Assembly: GCF_900104845.1 (NCBI RefSeq) | Contig: NZ_FNSR01000003.1 | Location: 310,001-374,000 of the forward strand | DNA length: 64,000 nt | DNA from: Paraburkholderia caballeronis | Lineage (GTDB): Bacteria; Pseudomonadota; Gammaproteobacteria; Burkholderiales; Burkholderiaceae | Direction of reading: 5' to 3' | In this document: positions 35,932-44,519 of the stretch, piece after piece | Layout of the letters: every line of letters starts with the position of its first letter | Position numbering within the stretch: position 1 is the first letter of the stretch | The notes under the pieces: model-generated | Database searches by the model: none | Told to the model about the DNA's origin: nothing | Seen by the model: the letters and a program-made list of their open reading frames with translations, nothing else | Position numbers and translations under genes: made by a program

Positions 35932-36988
35932 GGGCGCCCTCCTGGGTGAGCACGCGCAGGTCGTCGTCGGTCCACGTGAGGCCCACTTCGCTGCCTTCGT
36001 CCGGCGGCGGCGCGCCGTAGTTAGGCTGCGCGACGTGCAGCCGGCCGAGCACGGTGTCGACGACCAGCAGCCACTGGTTGCCGACGAACACGCGCGTCGC
36101 GACCCGGCCGTGCACGCGCGCGTCGCCGTTCGCGAGCCGGACCTTCTCCGGGCGGATGTAGACGTTCACCGGACCCGCCACGTGCCGGCCTTCGTGCGGC
36201 ACGTACAGCGTCGTGTCGGCGACCGCCACTTCCGCGCAGCGCGGATTGCGGCGCAGCACCTCGCCGGCGAGCGCGTTGGTGCGGCCGAGGAACGTCGACG
36301 CGAACGGCGTCGCGGGGCGTTCGTAGGCGTCGAATGGCGTGCTCAACTGCGCGATCGCGCCGCGATGCATCACCGCGATGCGGTCGCTCATCGTCATCGC
36401 CTCGACCTGGTCGTGCGTGACGAGGATCGTCGTGATGCCGAGGCGCTTCTGGATCGCGCGCAGTTCGATGTGCATCTCTTCGCGCAGCTTCGCGTCGAGG
36501 TTCGACATCGGTTCGTCGAGCAGCAGCAGTTCGGGGCGCATCGCCAGTGCGCGGGCGATCGCGACGCGCTGCCGCTGGCCGCCGGACAGTTCCTTCGGAT
36601 ACCGTCCGTCGAGGCCGCGCAGACGCACGAGTTCGAGCGCCTCCGCGATGCGTTCCGCGCGCTGTTCGCGCTTCATCTTGCGCATCTCCAGCCCGAACCC
36701 GACGTTGCCGGCGACGGTCATGTGCGGAAACAGCGCATAACTCTGGAACACCACGCCGATGCCGCGTTTCTCGGGCCGCTCGCGCGTGATGTCGCGGCCG
36801 TCGAGTTCGATGCGGCCCGACGTCGGCGTGACGAACCCGGCGATCATCTGCAACGTGGTGGTTTTGCCGCAGCCGGACGGACCGAGCAGCGACAGGAACT
36901 CGCCGCGTTCGACCGCGAGGTCGATCTGTTCGATCGCCGTGAAGTCGCCATAGCGTTTCGAAATGCCGTGCAGCGTCAGGAAGCTCAT
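35918..36988 (-). CDS. ABC transporter ATP-binding protein, PotA type
   Basis: A 356-residue ATPase. Walker A LLGPSGCGKTTT (about residues 35-46), Q-loop VVFQSYALFPHM, signature LSGGQRQRVAIARAL and Walker B LLLLDEPMSNLDA are all intact, with the switch His in ILVTHDQVEAM. The C-terminal 110 residues (from about 240) form the TOBE regulatory domain typical of PotA/FbpC-like ATPases. It is encoded between the binding protein (55 bases upstream) and permease 1 (14-base overlap). Confidence 0.95.
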   Translation of the reverse strand: MSFLTLHGISKRYGDFTAIEQIDLAVERGEFLSLLGPSGCGKTTTLQMIAGFVTPTSGRIELDGRDITRERPEKRGIGVVFQSYALFPHMTVAGNVGFGLEMRKMKREQRAERIAEALELVRLRGLDGRYPKELSGGQRQRVAIARALAMRPELLLLDEPMSNLDAKLREEMHIELRAIQKRLGITTILVTHDQVEAMTMSDRIAVMHRGAIAQLSTPFDAYERPATPFASTFLGRTNALAGEVLRRNPRCAEVAVADTTLYVPHEGRHVAGPVNVYIRPEKVRLANGDARVHGRVATRVFVGNQWLLVVDTVLGRLHVAQPNYGAPPPDEGSEVGLTWTDDDLRVLTQEGAHGHA

Positions 36989-37043
36989 CAGCGTCCATCC
37001 TCACAAAAGGCGCGCGGTGCGCGCAACGGGTGCCGGATGCGGG

Positions 37044-38102
37044 TCAGCGTTCGACCGAACGGTTCCAGCGTTCCGTCCATTCGGTGCGATGCTGGTTGAT
37101 CGTCGTCCAGTCCATCGCGGTCAGCTTCGCGATCTGGTCCGGGCCGTACGGCACGCGCGCCGCGACGTCGGGCGCGAGCTTGACCGTCCGGTTGACCGGG
37201 CCGAGGCCGATCGCCTGCGCCTGCATTACCTGCACGTCCGGGCTCAGCAGATACTGGACGAACTGTTGCGACAGTTGCGGTTGCGCGTTCTCGGCCAGCG
37301 AGCAGGCGGCCACCTGGAGCGCGACGCCGCCTTCCTTCGGGTAGATGAACTTCAGCGGGAAGCCGGTGTTCTGCAACGCGACCGCGCGGCCGCTGCCGTA
37401 CGGCGCGAGGATCACGTCGCCCGCCTGCATCAGCCCGTCCATTTCGCCGGGCGTCGGCGCCCACGACAGCACGTTCGGACCGACCTGCTTCGTCATCGCG
37501 GTGAAGCCGGGGTCGATGTTCTTCTCGCCGCCGCCGTTCAGGCGCGCGAGCATCACGAGCGTATGCAGGCCGTAAGTGTTGGTGATCGGCGGCACGCCGA
37601 GCTTGCCTTTCAGGCGCGCGTCGGACAGCGCCTTCCACGAATCGGGCGCGGGCAGGCCGAGCTTCTTGAACGCGTCCTCGTTATAGCCGATGCCGGTCGC
37701 GACCATGCCGACGCCGACCGCCGTCGGGCCGAGGCGCGCGAGCGGGTACAGGTCCTTCATGACCGGCGCGTCGTCGACCTTCGCGCACAGCCCGAGCTGC
37801 ATCGCCTGGTACATCGGACCGTCGTCCATCACCGCGACGTTGATCTGCTGATGACCCTTCTGCGCCTGAAGCTTCGCGAGCGTGTCGCTCGAATTGCCCG
37901 CGACGTAGACCACTTTCACGTCGTGCGCCTTCTCGAACGGCGGGATGATTTTCTGGCGGTACAGCTGCTCGTTGGAGCCGCCGACGTTGGCGACGTACAG
38001 CGTGGTTTCGGCGTGGGCGAACGTGCTGGCGGCGGCGAGCGCGAGCACGCCGAGCGCAGCGGAGGGTTTGACGCGTGAACGGCGACACAACGCTTGCATC
38101 AT
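37044..38102 (-). CDS. Periplasmic substrate-binding protein, PotD-like
   Basis: A 352-residue solute-binding protein for the polyamine/opine-type ABC transporter. Signal peptide MMQALCRRSRVKPSAALGVLALAAASTFAHA with cleavage after AHA (about residue 31); mature start ETTLYVANVGGSNEQLYRQ. Conserved regions include SWKALSDARLKGKLGVPP near residue 175 and ILAPYGSGRAVALQN near 245, typical of the SBP_bac_8/PotD group. ATG at 38102 has TTGGAGA nine bases upstream; the long in-frame extension is non-coding. First gene of the minus-strand locus, divergent from LysR. Confidence 0.92.
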   Translation of the reverse strand: MMQALCRRSRVKPSAALGVLALAAASTFAHAETTLYVANVGGSNEQLYRQKIIPPFEKAHDVKVVYVAGNSSDTLAKLQAQKGHQQINVAVMDDGPMYQAMQLGLCAKVDDAPVMKDLYPLARLGPTAVGVGMVATGIGYNEDAFKKLGLPAPDSWKALSDARLKGKLGVPPITNTYGLHTLVMLARLNGGGEKNIDPGFTAMTKQVGPNVLSWAPTPGEMDGLMQAGDVILAPYGSGRAVALQNTGFPLKFIYPKEGGVALQVAACSLAENAQPQLSQQFVQYLLSPDVQVMQAQAIGLGPVNRTVKLAPDVAARVPYGPDQIAKLTAMDWTTINQHRTEWTERWNRSVER

Positions 38103-38180
38103 GACGGCGATCTCCAATCGATTGGGGGTGTCGGCAAGGGGGGAGGCTTGCCGATGCATCGCAGTCTCGCGCTCGCCGTT

Positions 38181-38228
38181 CATATCGTCCAATACGAATA
38201 AAATACCGATCCATGCATGGATGATATG
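38181..38228. promoter_or_regulatory. Nested inverted repeats in the divergent SBP/LysR promoter
   Basis: A perfect 14-bp palindrome (ATCCATGCATGGAT, 38209-38222) lies inside a wider inverted repeat, CATATCGTCC at 38181-38190 against GGATGATATG at 38219-38228 (one mismatch). The position, 35 bases before the LysR ATG and about 107 before the SBP gene, is where a LysR regulator would bind to control both. Confidence 0.55.
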
Positions 38229-38256
38229 GGTTAGGGTTAGACCCAGGAGGACCCGA

Positions 38257-39198
38257 ATGAACCTCAAGCATGTCGAAGCGTTTCGCGCGGTGATGGTGGC
38301 GGGGTCGATGACGGCCGCCGCCCGCGCGCTGTTCACGTCGCAGCCGAACGTCAGCCGCCTGATCGCCCAGCTCGAACGCGAGACCGGGCTCAAGCTGTTC
38401 CAGCGCCTCGGCGTGCGGCTGGTGCCGACGAGCGACGGCACCGCGTTCTTCCGCGAGGTCGAGCGCGCGTACGTCGGTCTTCAGGGACTGGCGAACGCCG
38501 CCGCGCAGATCCGCAATCTCGGCAGCGGGCGGCTGCGCATCGCGGCGATGCCGTCGGCGGGGCTCACGCTCGTGCCGCACGCGATCAACCGCTTTCAGCG
38601 TCTTTATCCGGGCGTGACCGTGTCGCTGCACGTCAACACGTCGGGCACCGTGAACCACTGGACGGCGTCGCAGTTCTGCGACCTCGGCGTGGCCGTGTAC
38701 ATCAGCGAGGCATCGGACTGCGAAGTGGAACTGCTGTCGAAGGTGGCGGCGGTCTGCGTGCTGCCGGCCGCGCACCGGCTGGCGAAGAAGGCCGTCATCA
38801 AGCCGGCGGATCTTGCGGGCGAGTCGTTCATCTCGTTATGCCACGGCGACGGCACGCGCGTGCAGATGGACGAGGTGTTCCAGCGCGCGGGCGTCGAGCG
38901 GGTGCTGGCGATCGAGGCGCAATACACGGCGATCTGTTGCGAGATGGTCCGGTGCGGGATGGGCGTGACGCTCGCGCATCCGATCGTCGCGCGCGATTTC
39001 GCCGGGCCGGACATCGCGATCCGGCCGTTCTCGCCGGCGGTGCTGTTTCCGACCTATCTGCTGTTTCCGCCGCATCGGCCGCGCGAGCGGCTGGCGTCCG
39101 CGTTCGTCGAGGTGCTGCGCGAACAGCACGACGAAACGATTGCCGAGATGAAAGCGGCAGGGCGGCGGACGCGGAAGCCGACGGCGGATGTGGCTTGA
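38257..39198 (+). CDS. LysR-family regulator of the amine uptake/oxidation locus
   Basis: A 313-residue LysR protein with winged helix at 1-60 (MNLKHVEAFRAVMVAGSMTAAARALFTSQPNVSRL shown only up to the first motif here: helix TSQPNVSRLIAQLE) and effector domain 90-295. AGGAGG is 6-7 bases upstream of the ATG at 38257; a longer in-frame reading includes divergent promoter DNA. It resembles regulators found beside opine and octopine/nopaline catabolism genes (OccR/NocR-like subgroup), which fits its divergent position, but specificity is inferred. A palindrome in the shared promoter is its probable site. Confidence 0.9.
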   Translation: MNLKHVEAFRAVMVAGSMTAAARALFTSQPNVSRLIAQLERETGLKLFQRLGVRLVPTSDGTAFFREVERAYVGLQGLANAAAQIRNLGSGRLRIAAMPSAGLTLVPHAINRFQRLYPGVTVSLHVNTSGTVNHWTASQFCDLGVAVYISEASDCEVELLSKVAAVCVLPAAHRLAKKAVIKPADLAGESFISLCHGDGTRVQMDEVFQRAGVERVLAIEAQYTAICCEMVRCGMGVTLAHPIVARDFAGPDIAIRPFSPAVLFPTYLLFPPHRPRERLASAFVEVLREQHDETIAEMKAAGRRTRKPTADVA

Positions 39199-39303
39199 GC
39201 GCCGTGGTGACGCGTTGTGACGCGCTCGTCTTGCGCGGGCTCAGGACAACGACGCGTCGCTGCGGCCGCGTTACGCGCCGCTTACTGGCGGATTACGCGT
39301 CTG

Positions 39304-40236
39304 CTATTCGTTGAGCAGCCATTGCGACTCGCCCTTCCATTCGCGCGCTTTCAGCAGCCCGTGAAGCGTTTTCACGACGATGTCCTTCAGCGCCTGCACG
39401 TGCCGCGCGGTCCGGTGCTCGCTGCGGGTCACGATCGACACGGTCGAGCGGATCTGCGGCCGCCGGATCGGATGCGCGGACAGCCGCTGGTTCTTCAGGT
39501 CGTCGTGGATGGCCGAATACGCGAGGATCGTATAACCGGCCCCCTGGCGCACGAGTTCCTTCGTGATCGGCACGCTGTCGACTTCCAGCACCACGTTCGG
39601 CGACACGCCGGCCTGCGCGGCGGCCACGTCGACGAGCCGGCGGTTGCTGTGCGGCAGCGCCGGCATGATGAGCGGCAGCCACGCGAGGTCCTTGATCGTG
39701 AACGGCGACTGCTCGCCGTGCGGCCCGGCGATCACCATCGATTCGCTGAACACCGGCTGCACGTGCACGCCTTCGAGCGGCATCTGGTTGTGGACCAGCA
39801 CCAGATCGACGCGGCGGTCGAGCAGCCATTCCTGCAATGAACTGCTGACGCCCTCGCGCATGGAAATCTCCGCGCCCGGAAATGCCTGCCGGTAGCGCGC
39901 GAGCACGTCCGGGGCGATCAGCAGCCCGAGCGTCGGCGGCACGCCGATCGCGAGCCGCGTCACCGCCTCGTGCGTGTTGGCCCGGATCTGCGCTTCGGTC
40001 TGCTCGACGTAGTGCGTGATGACTTCGGCCCGTTCGAGCAGCGTCGCGCCGGCCGCCGTCAACCGCACGCCGCGTCCGTGCCGGATCAGCAGCGGCGTGC
40101 CGAGGTCCTCTTCCAGCTTCCTGATCTGCCGGCTGAGCGCGGGCTGCGCGATGAACAGTTCGGCGGCGGCCCGGCTGAAACTGCCGACCCGGGCCACGTG
40201 AATGAACGAGCGAAGCTCGCGGAGTTCGACTGACAT
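39304..40236 (-). CDS. LysR-family regulator (NAC/CatM-like) of the alcohol/aldehyde cluster
   Basis: A 310-residue LysR protein: MSVELRELRSFIHVARVGSFSRAA, recognition helix AQPALSRQIRKLE (about residues 30-42), effector domain 90-300. The N-terminus and the LAIGVPPTLG start of the effector domain resemble the NAC/Cbl-CatM branch. It is divergent from the aldehyde dehydrogenase gene at 40471, with a perfect inverted repeat 14 bases upstream of its own start, so self-repression and control of the catabolic cluster are likely. It is convergent with the preceding LysR gene. Confidence 0.9.
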   Translation of the reverse strand: MSVELRELRSFIHVARVGSFSRAAAELFIAQPALSRQIRKLEEDLGTPLLIRHGRGVRLTAAGATLLERAEVITHYVEQTEAQIRANTHEAVTRLAIGVPPTLGLLIAPDVLARYRQAFPGAEISMREGVSSSLQEWLLDRRVDLVLVHNQMPLEGVHVQPVFSESMVIAGPHGEQSPFTIKDLAWLPLIMPALPHSNRRLVDVAAAQAGVSPNVVLEVDSVPITKELVRQGAGYTILAYSAIHDDLKNQRLSAHPIRRPQIRSTVSIVTRSEHRTARHVQALKDIVVKTLHGLLKAREWKGESQWLLNE

Positions 40237-40249
40237 GGGCGATTATCGA

Positions 40250-40270
40250 GGTATGCTGAACCGGCATACC
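40250..40270. promoter_or_regulatory. Candidate LysR operator upstream of the catabolic cluster
   Basis: A perfect 7-bp inverted repeat, GGTATGC at 40250-40256 and GCATACC at 40264-40270, spaced by 7 bases. It lies 14 bases upstream of the LysR start and 200 bases upstream of the aldehyde dehydrogenase start, the standard place for a LysR recognition site in a divergent promoter. The other 200 bases of the gap show no gene. Confidence 0.6.
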
Positions 40271-40470
40271 TTCCCATAGCTAAATGGTTTTTGTCAAACC
40301 AGACGAAACTCAATAAGCTTGACGCACTCGACGATGCCGCATGGCATTGGCTGGCGCGTACTGCGGACGGCTCATTGCCGTACCCGGACGCGTCCTCAGG
40401 CGGGCATGCCGGCGCTACGCGGCGGCTTCCGCATCTACCCGGTCAGGGACATTTGGAGGGACGATTGAAG

Positions 40471-41934
40471 ATGTACCATCAAACAGCGCTGTATATCGAC
40501 GGGGAGTGGTGCCAGGGTAGCGAAGGCGTCGCGAGCGACGTGTTCAATCCGGCGACCGGCGACGTGATCGGCCAGGTGCCTCACGCGTCCAAAGCGGATC
40601 TTCAGCGCGCGGTGGATGCGTCCGTGCGCGCATTCGGGCAATGGCGCCACGTGCCCGCGAACGATCGCGTGAAGGTGCTGCGCAAGGCGGGCGACCTGCT
40701 GCGCGAGCGCGCGGACAGCATCGCGAAGCTGATGACGCTGGAGCAGGGCAAGCCGCTCGCGGAGGCCCGCGCCGAACTGCTGTTCGCGCCCGAGCACATC
40801 GACTGGTGCGCGGACGAAAGCCGCCGGCTGTACGGCCGCATCGTGCCGGGGCGCGCGCCGAACGTGCGTCAGCTGGTGGTGCGCGAGCCGGTCGGCCCGG
40901 TCGCCGCGTTCTCGCCGTGGAATTTTCCGGTCAGCCAGATGATCCGCAAGATCGCCGGCGCGCTCGCGACGGGCTGCACGATCACCATCAAGGCGCCGGA
41001 AGAAACGCCCGCGTCGTGCATGGAGGCCGTGCGCTGCTTCGAGGACGCGGGCGTGCCGCGCGGTGCGCTGAATCTCGTGTTCGGCGTGCCGGCCGACATC
41101 TCCAGCTTCCTGATCCCCGCGCCCGGCATCCGCAAGGTGTCGTTCACCGGCTCGGTGCCGGTCGGCAAGAAGCTCGCCGCGCTGGCGGCCGAGCACATGA
41201 AACGCTGCACGATGGAACTGGGCGGCCACGCGCCGCTGATCGCGTTCGGCGACGTCGATCCGGTGTGGGTGGCCGACGTGTCGGCGGCCGTGAAGTTCCG
41301 CAATGCCGGCCAGGTCTGCATTTCGCCGACCCGCTTCTACATTCACGAAAGCATTCACGACGCGTTCGTCGAGCGGTTCGCCGCCATTGCGTCGTCGCTG
41401 CGCGTCGGCGACGGCCTGTCGCCGGATACGCAGATGGGACCGCTCGCGAACGCGCGCCGCGTGCAGGCGATGGAGCGTCTCGTCGCCGACGCGGTGTCGC
41501 GCGGCGCGCGTGTCGTCGCGGGCGGCAAGCGTCCGCCGGGCAACGGTTATTTCTACGAGCCGACGGTGCTGGTCGACGTGCCCGAGGACGCGGCGATCAT
41601 GAACGAAGAGCCGTTCGGCCCGGTGGTGCCGGTGGCCCGCTTCAAGACCTTCGACGAAGTGGTCGCGCGTTCGAACCGGCTGCCGTTCGGCCTCGCGTCG
41701 TATGCGTTCACGCGCTCGCTCGAAACGACCGCGGCGCTGTCCGAGCGCATCGAGGCGGGCATGCTGTCGGTGAACGGCGCGCTGCTCACGTCGCCGGAAA
41801 CGCCGTTCGGCGGCATCAAGGACAGCGGCTTCGGCAGCGAAGGCGGCATCGAAGGGATGGAGTCGTATCTCACCACGAAGCTCATCAGCGAGATTCGCAT
41901 CGGCGGGCGCCAGTCCGAACTGGGAGGGGCGTAA
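40471..41934 (+). CDS. NAD(P)-dependent aldehyde dehydrogenase
   Basis: A 487-residue aldehyde dehydrogenase, similar to succinate-semialdehyde and long-chain aldehyde dehydrogenases. Catalytic Cys283 in GQVCISPTRFY, general base Glu249 in MELGGHAPL, cofactor loop FTGSVPVGKKLA near 225-236, and NFPVSQMIRKIAGAL near 150. The cofactor motif reads IKAPEETP in place of the common KPAE/KPSE. Start taken as ATG 40471; a TTG at 40465 also follows GGAGGG. First gene of the plus-strand cluster; probably oxidises the aldehyde made by the GMC enzyme that follows. Confidence 0.93.
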   Translation: MYHQTALYIDGEWCQGSEGVASDVFNPATGDVIGQVPHASKADLQRAVDASVRAFGQWRHVPANDRVKVLRKAGDLLRERADSIAKLMTLEQGKPLAEARAELLFAPEHIDWCADESRRLYGRIVPGRAPNVRQLVVREPVGPVAAFSPWNFPVSQMIRKIAGALATGCTITIKAPEETPASCMEAVRCFEDAGVPRGALNLVFGVPADISSFLIPAPGIRKVSFTGSVPVGKKLAALAAEHMKRCTMELGGHAPLIAFGDVDPVWVADVSAAVKFRNAGQVCISPTRFYIHESIHDAFVERFAAIASSLRVGDGLSPDTQMGPLANARRVQAMERLVADAVSRGARVVAGGKRPPGNGYFYEPTVLVDVPEDAAIMNEEPFGPVVPVARFKTFDEVVARSNRLPFGLASYAFTRSLETTAALSERIEAGMLSVNGALLTSPETPFGGIKDSGFGSEGGIEGMESYLTTKLISEIRIGGRQSELGGA

Positions 41935-41945
41935 GCCAGCCGTCG

Positions 41946-43541
41946 ATGGAGGAGACATACGATTACATCGTCGTCGGCGCGGGCTCGGCGGGGTGCGTGC
42001 TCGCCGATCGCCTGAGCGAGGACGGCGCGGCGAGCGTGCTCGTGCTCGAAGCGGGCGGGCGCGACTCCAATCCGTGGATCCACGTGCCGATCGGCTACGC
42101 AAAGACGCTGTTCGACGCGCGCGTGAACTGGTGCTTCGACATGGAGCCGTCGCCCGAACTCGGCCAGCGGCGGCTCTACATGCCGTGCGGCCGCGTGCTC
42201 GGCGGATCGAGTTCGATCAACGGCCTGCTTTACGTGCGCGGCCAGCAGCAGGACTACGACGACTGGGCGCGGCTCGGCAACCGCGGCTGGAGCTGGAGCG
42301 ACGTGCTGCCGTTCTATCGCCGCTCGGAAGACCAGCAGCACGGCGGCGACGCGTTTCACGGCAGCGGCGGACCGCTCCCGGTGTCCGACCAGGTCGAGCG
42401 GCATGCGTTGTGCGAGGCGTTCGTCGAAAGCGGCCGCGTCGCCGGTTATCGGGCGACGGACGACTTCAATCGCGGCGACCAGGAGGGGCTTGGCTACTAC
42501 CAGGTCACCGCCCGCGACGGCCGCCGGATGAGCACGGCTGTCGCGTTCCTGCGGCGGGCCGAGCGCCGTCCGAACGTGTCGCTCGTGACCGGCGCGATGG
42601 TCGAGACGATCGACCTGGATGGACTGGTCGCGCGGGGCGTCACGTGGCGCGTCGGCGGCGTGCGGCGCAAGGCCGTCGCGCGGCGCTGCGTGGTGCTGGC
42701 GGCCGGCGCGATCAACACACCGTCGCTGTTGCAGCGTTCCGGCATCGGCCGGCCCGACTGGCTTCAGGCCGCGGGCATCGACGTGAAGCACGCGTTGCCC
42801 GGCGTCGGCGCGAACCTGCAGGACCATCTGCAGGCGAAACTGGTCTATCGCTGCGCCCATCCGGTGACGCTGAACGATCGCGCGCGGCATCTGACCGGCA
42901 AGGTCGCGATGGGGCTCGCGTACCTGCTGCGGCGTCGCGGTCCGCTGACGATCGCGGCCGGCCAGGCGGGCGGATTCGTGCGGACTGCGTTGTCGTCCGG
43001 GCGGCCCGACGTGCAGTTCCACGTGATGACGTTCAGCAGCGCGGATCTGCGCAAGGGGCTCGACGAGTTTTCCGGCATGACCATCTCGGCGTGCCAGCTT
43101 CGTCCCGAGAGCCGCGGCACCGTGCGCGTGACCGCGCCCGACGCGGCGGTCGCGCCCGCGATCGCGCCGGAGTTCCTCGCGTCGGAGACCGACCGGCGCA
43201 CGCTGGTCGAAGGGCTGCGGATCGGCCGGCGCATCGCCGGGGCGGGTCCGCTCAGCGCGGAACTGGAGCGGGAGGAGCGGCCCGGCGTCAACGTGGACAG
43301 CGACGAGGACCTGCTCGCCTACGTGCGGGCGACCGCCGGTTCGGTGTTCCACCCGGCAGGAACGTGCCGGATGGGCAGCGACGCGGACGCGGTGGTGGAC
43401 GAACGGCTGCGTGTCCGCGGAGTCGGCCGGCTGATGATCGCGGATGCGTCGATCATGCCGACGATCGTGTCGGGCAATACGAACGCCGCGTGCATCATGA
43501 TCGGCGAACGGGCGGCGGCTTTTCTGAAGGAGGCCGCATGA
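41946..43541 (+). CDS. GMC-family FAD-dependent alcohol oxidoreductase
   Basis: A 531-residue glucose-methanol-choline family flavoenzyme, here most like proteobacterial alcohol or polyol dehydrogenases. FAD site DYIVVGAGSAGCVLADRL (about residues 5-22) with Glu of LVLEAG near 37; GMC signature GRVLGGSSSINGLLYVRG near 80-97 and GAINTPSLLQRSGIG near 255-270; the catalytic His is in VFHPAGTCRMG and the partner Asn in SGNTNAACIMIGE near the C-terminus. Begins 11 bases after the aldehyde dehydrogenase stop. Oxidation of an unknown primary alcohol to aldehyde is the expected reaction. Confidence 0.92.
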   Translation: MEETYDYIVVGAGSAGCVLADRLSEDGAASVLVLEAGGRDSNPWIHVPIGYAKTLFDARVNWCFDMEPSPELGQRRLYMPCGRVLGGSSSINGLLYVRGQQQDYDDWARLGNRGWSWSDVLPFYRRSEDQQHGGDAFHGSGGPLPVSDQVERHALCEAFVESGRVAGYRATDDFNRGDQEGLGYYQVTARDGRRMSTAVAFLRRAERRPNVSLVTGAMVETIDLDGLVARGVTWRVGGVRRKAVARRCVVLAAGAINTPSLLQRSGIGRPDWLQAAGIDVKHALPGVGANLQDHLQAKLVYRCAHPVTLNDRARHLTGKVAMGLAYLLRRRGPLTIAAGQAGGFVRTALSSGRPDVQFHVMTFSSADLRKGLDEFSGMTISACQLRPESRGTVRVTAPDAAVAPAIAPEFLASETDRRTLVEGLRIGRRIAGAGPLSAELEREERPGVNVDSDEDLLAYVRATAGSVFHPAGTCRMGSDADAVVDERLRVRGVGRLMIADASIMPTIVSGNTNAACIMIGERAAAFLKEAA

Positions 43542-43621
43542 ACGCGCAATCGATGAATGCGACGCCGCGCGTTCCCGCGCGCGGCGCGCCGCTGAACGGA
43601 GACGCCTATGCCATGGTGTAA
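43538..43621 (+). CDS. Possible 27-residue coupling peptide
   Basis: An open frame of 27 codons starts at an ATG overlapping the GMC stop (ATGA) and has GAAGGAGG ahead of it, so translation is likely. It ends 14 bases inside the next gene, at 43621. Its product (MNAQSMNATPRVPARG, then APLNGDAYAMV) resembles nothing I know. It may be a real small protein or only serve to bring ribosomes to the next start at 43608. Confidence 0.35.
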   Translation: MNAQSMNATPRVPARGAPLNGDAYAMV

Positions 43622-44411
43622 CGCTTCGGGCGTGAGCATCCGCTACGAGGTGGCGGGGTCGGGCGACCGTCCGCTGCTGCTGGCGCACGAACTCGGCGGC
43701 AGCCTGCGAAGCTGGGATGCCGTCGTCGCGGAACTGGGCGACGACTTCACGATCGTGCGCTGGGACCAACGCGGCAGCGGACTATCGGAAAAGACGGTGG
43801 CCCCGTACGACATGCGCGCGCACGTCGACGACCTGGAGGCCGTGCGCGCGGCGGCGGGCATCAGCGGCCCGTGTTTCGTCGGCGGCGTGGCGGCCGGCGC
43901 GGCGATCGCGGTGATCTATGCGGCGAGCCGGCCCGCCGACTGCGAAGGGCTGATCCTCTGCGCGCCGGCGCTCGGCGTCGATCCGGCGCGGCGCGGCTAT
44001 CTGCTCGAACGCGCGAACGACGCCGCGCGCGCCGGCATGCGCGCGGTGGTCGAGCGGTCGCTGGAGCGCTCGTATCCGCCGCTGGCCGTGCGGTCGCCGG
44101 CGGCCTATCACGAGTATCGCGCCCGCTTCCTGAGCAACGATCCGGTCAGTTACGGACTGGCGAACGCGGCGCTGGCGTCGTCGCCGGCGCTGGATCTGCT
44201 GGCGTCGGTCGACTGTCCGGCCGTCGTCGCGGCAGGCCGGCTCGACATGCTGCGGCCGCCGGAACAGGTGAAGAGTGTCGCGGCGGCGGTGGCCGGGGGC
44301 CGGCTGGAGGTGCTCGATTGCGGGCACATCATGCAGGTTCAGGCGCCGCTGGAGGTCGCGACGCTGATCCGGACCTTCGCGGGTCAGGTGCAACGCAAGC
44401 TGGAGGCGTGA
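43608..44411 (+). CDS. Alpha/beta-hydrolase-fold protein lacking the nucleophile Ser
   Basis: A 267-residue alpha/beta-hydrolase of the 3-oxoadipate enol-lactonase (PcaD)-like type. The oxyanion region AHELGGSLRSWD and IVRWDQRGSG are present, as are the acid (Asp213 in GRLDML) and His240 (DCGHIMQ). However, the nucleophile elbow, normally GxSxG, reads GGVAAG, with Ala95 (codon GCG at 43890-43892) where Ser belongs. It is therefore not an ordinary serine hydrolase. It could be a non-catalytic partner or use a mechanism not needing Ser. A second, intact hydrolase follows at 46494 in the same cluster. No frameshift or stop disturbs the gene, so it is kept by selection. Confidence 0.88.
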   Translation: MPWCNASGVSIRYEVAGSGDRPLLLAHELGGSLRSWDAVVAELGDDFTIVRWDQRGSGLSEKTVAPYDMRAHVDDLEAVRAAAGISGPCFVGGVAAGAAIAVIYAASRPADCEGLILCAPALGVDPARRGYLLERANDAARAGMRAVVERSLERSYPPLAVRSPAAYHEYRARFLSNDPVSYGLANAALASSPALDLLASVDCPAVVAAGRLDMLRPPEQVKSVAAAVAGGRLEVLDCGHIMQVQAPLEVATLIRTFAGQVQRKLEA

Positions 44412-44519
44412 GGTCATGACGACGCTGTCGACGGCGGCCCGCGCGGTGCGGCCGATTCGCGGATAGGGCATTCCAGTCCGAATCCGTGCAGGAACACAGA
44501 TAAAACTAAGGAGACTTAA

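Noticed and set aside
38229..38241. GGGTTAGGGTTAG, resembling a telomere repeat
   Set aside because: Only two units, in a bacterial promoter; chance similarity.
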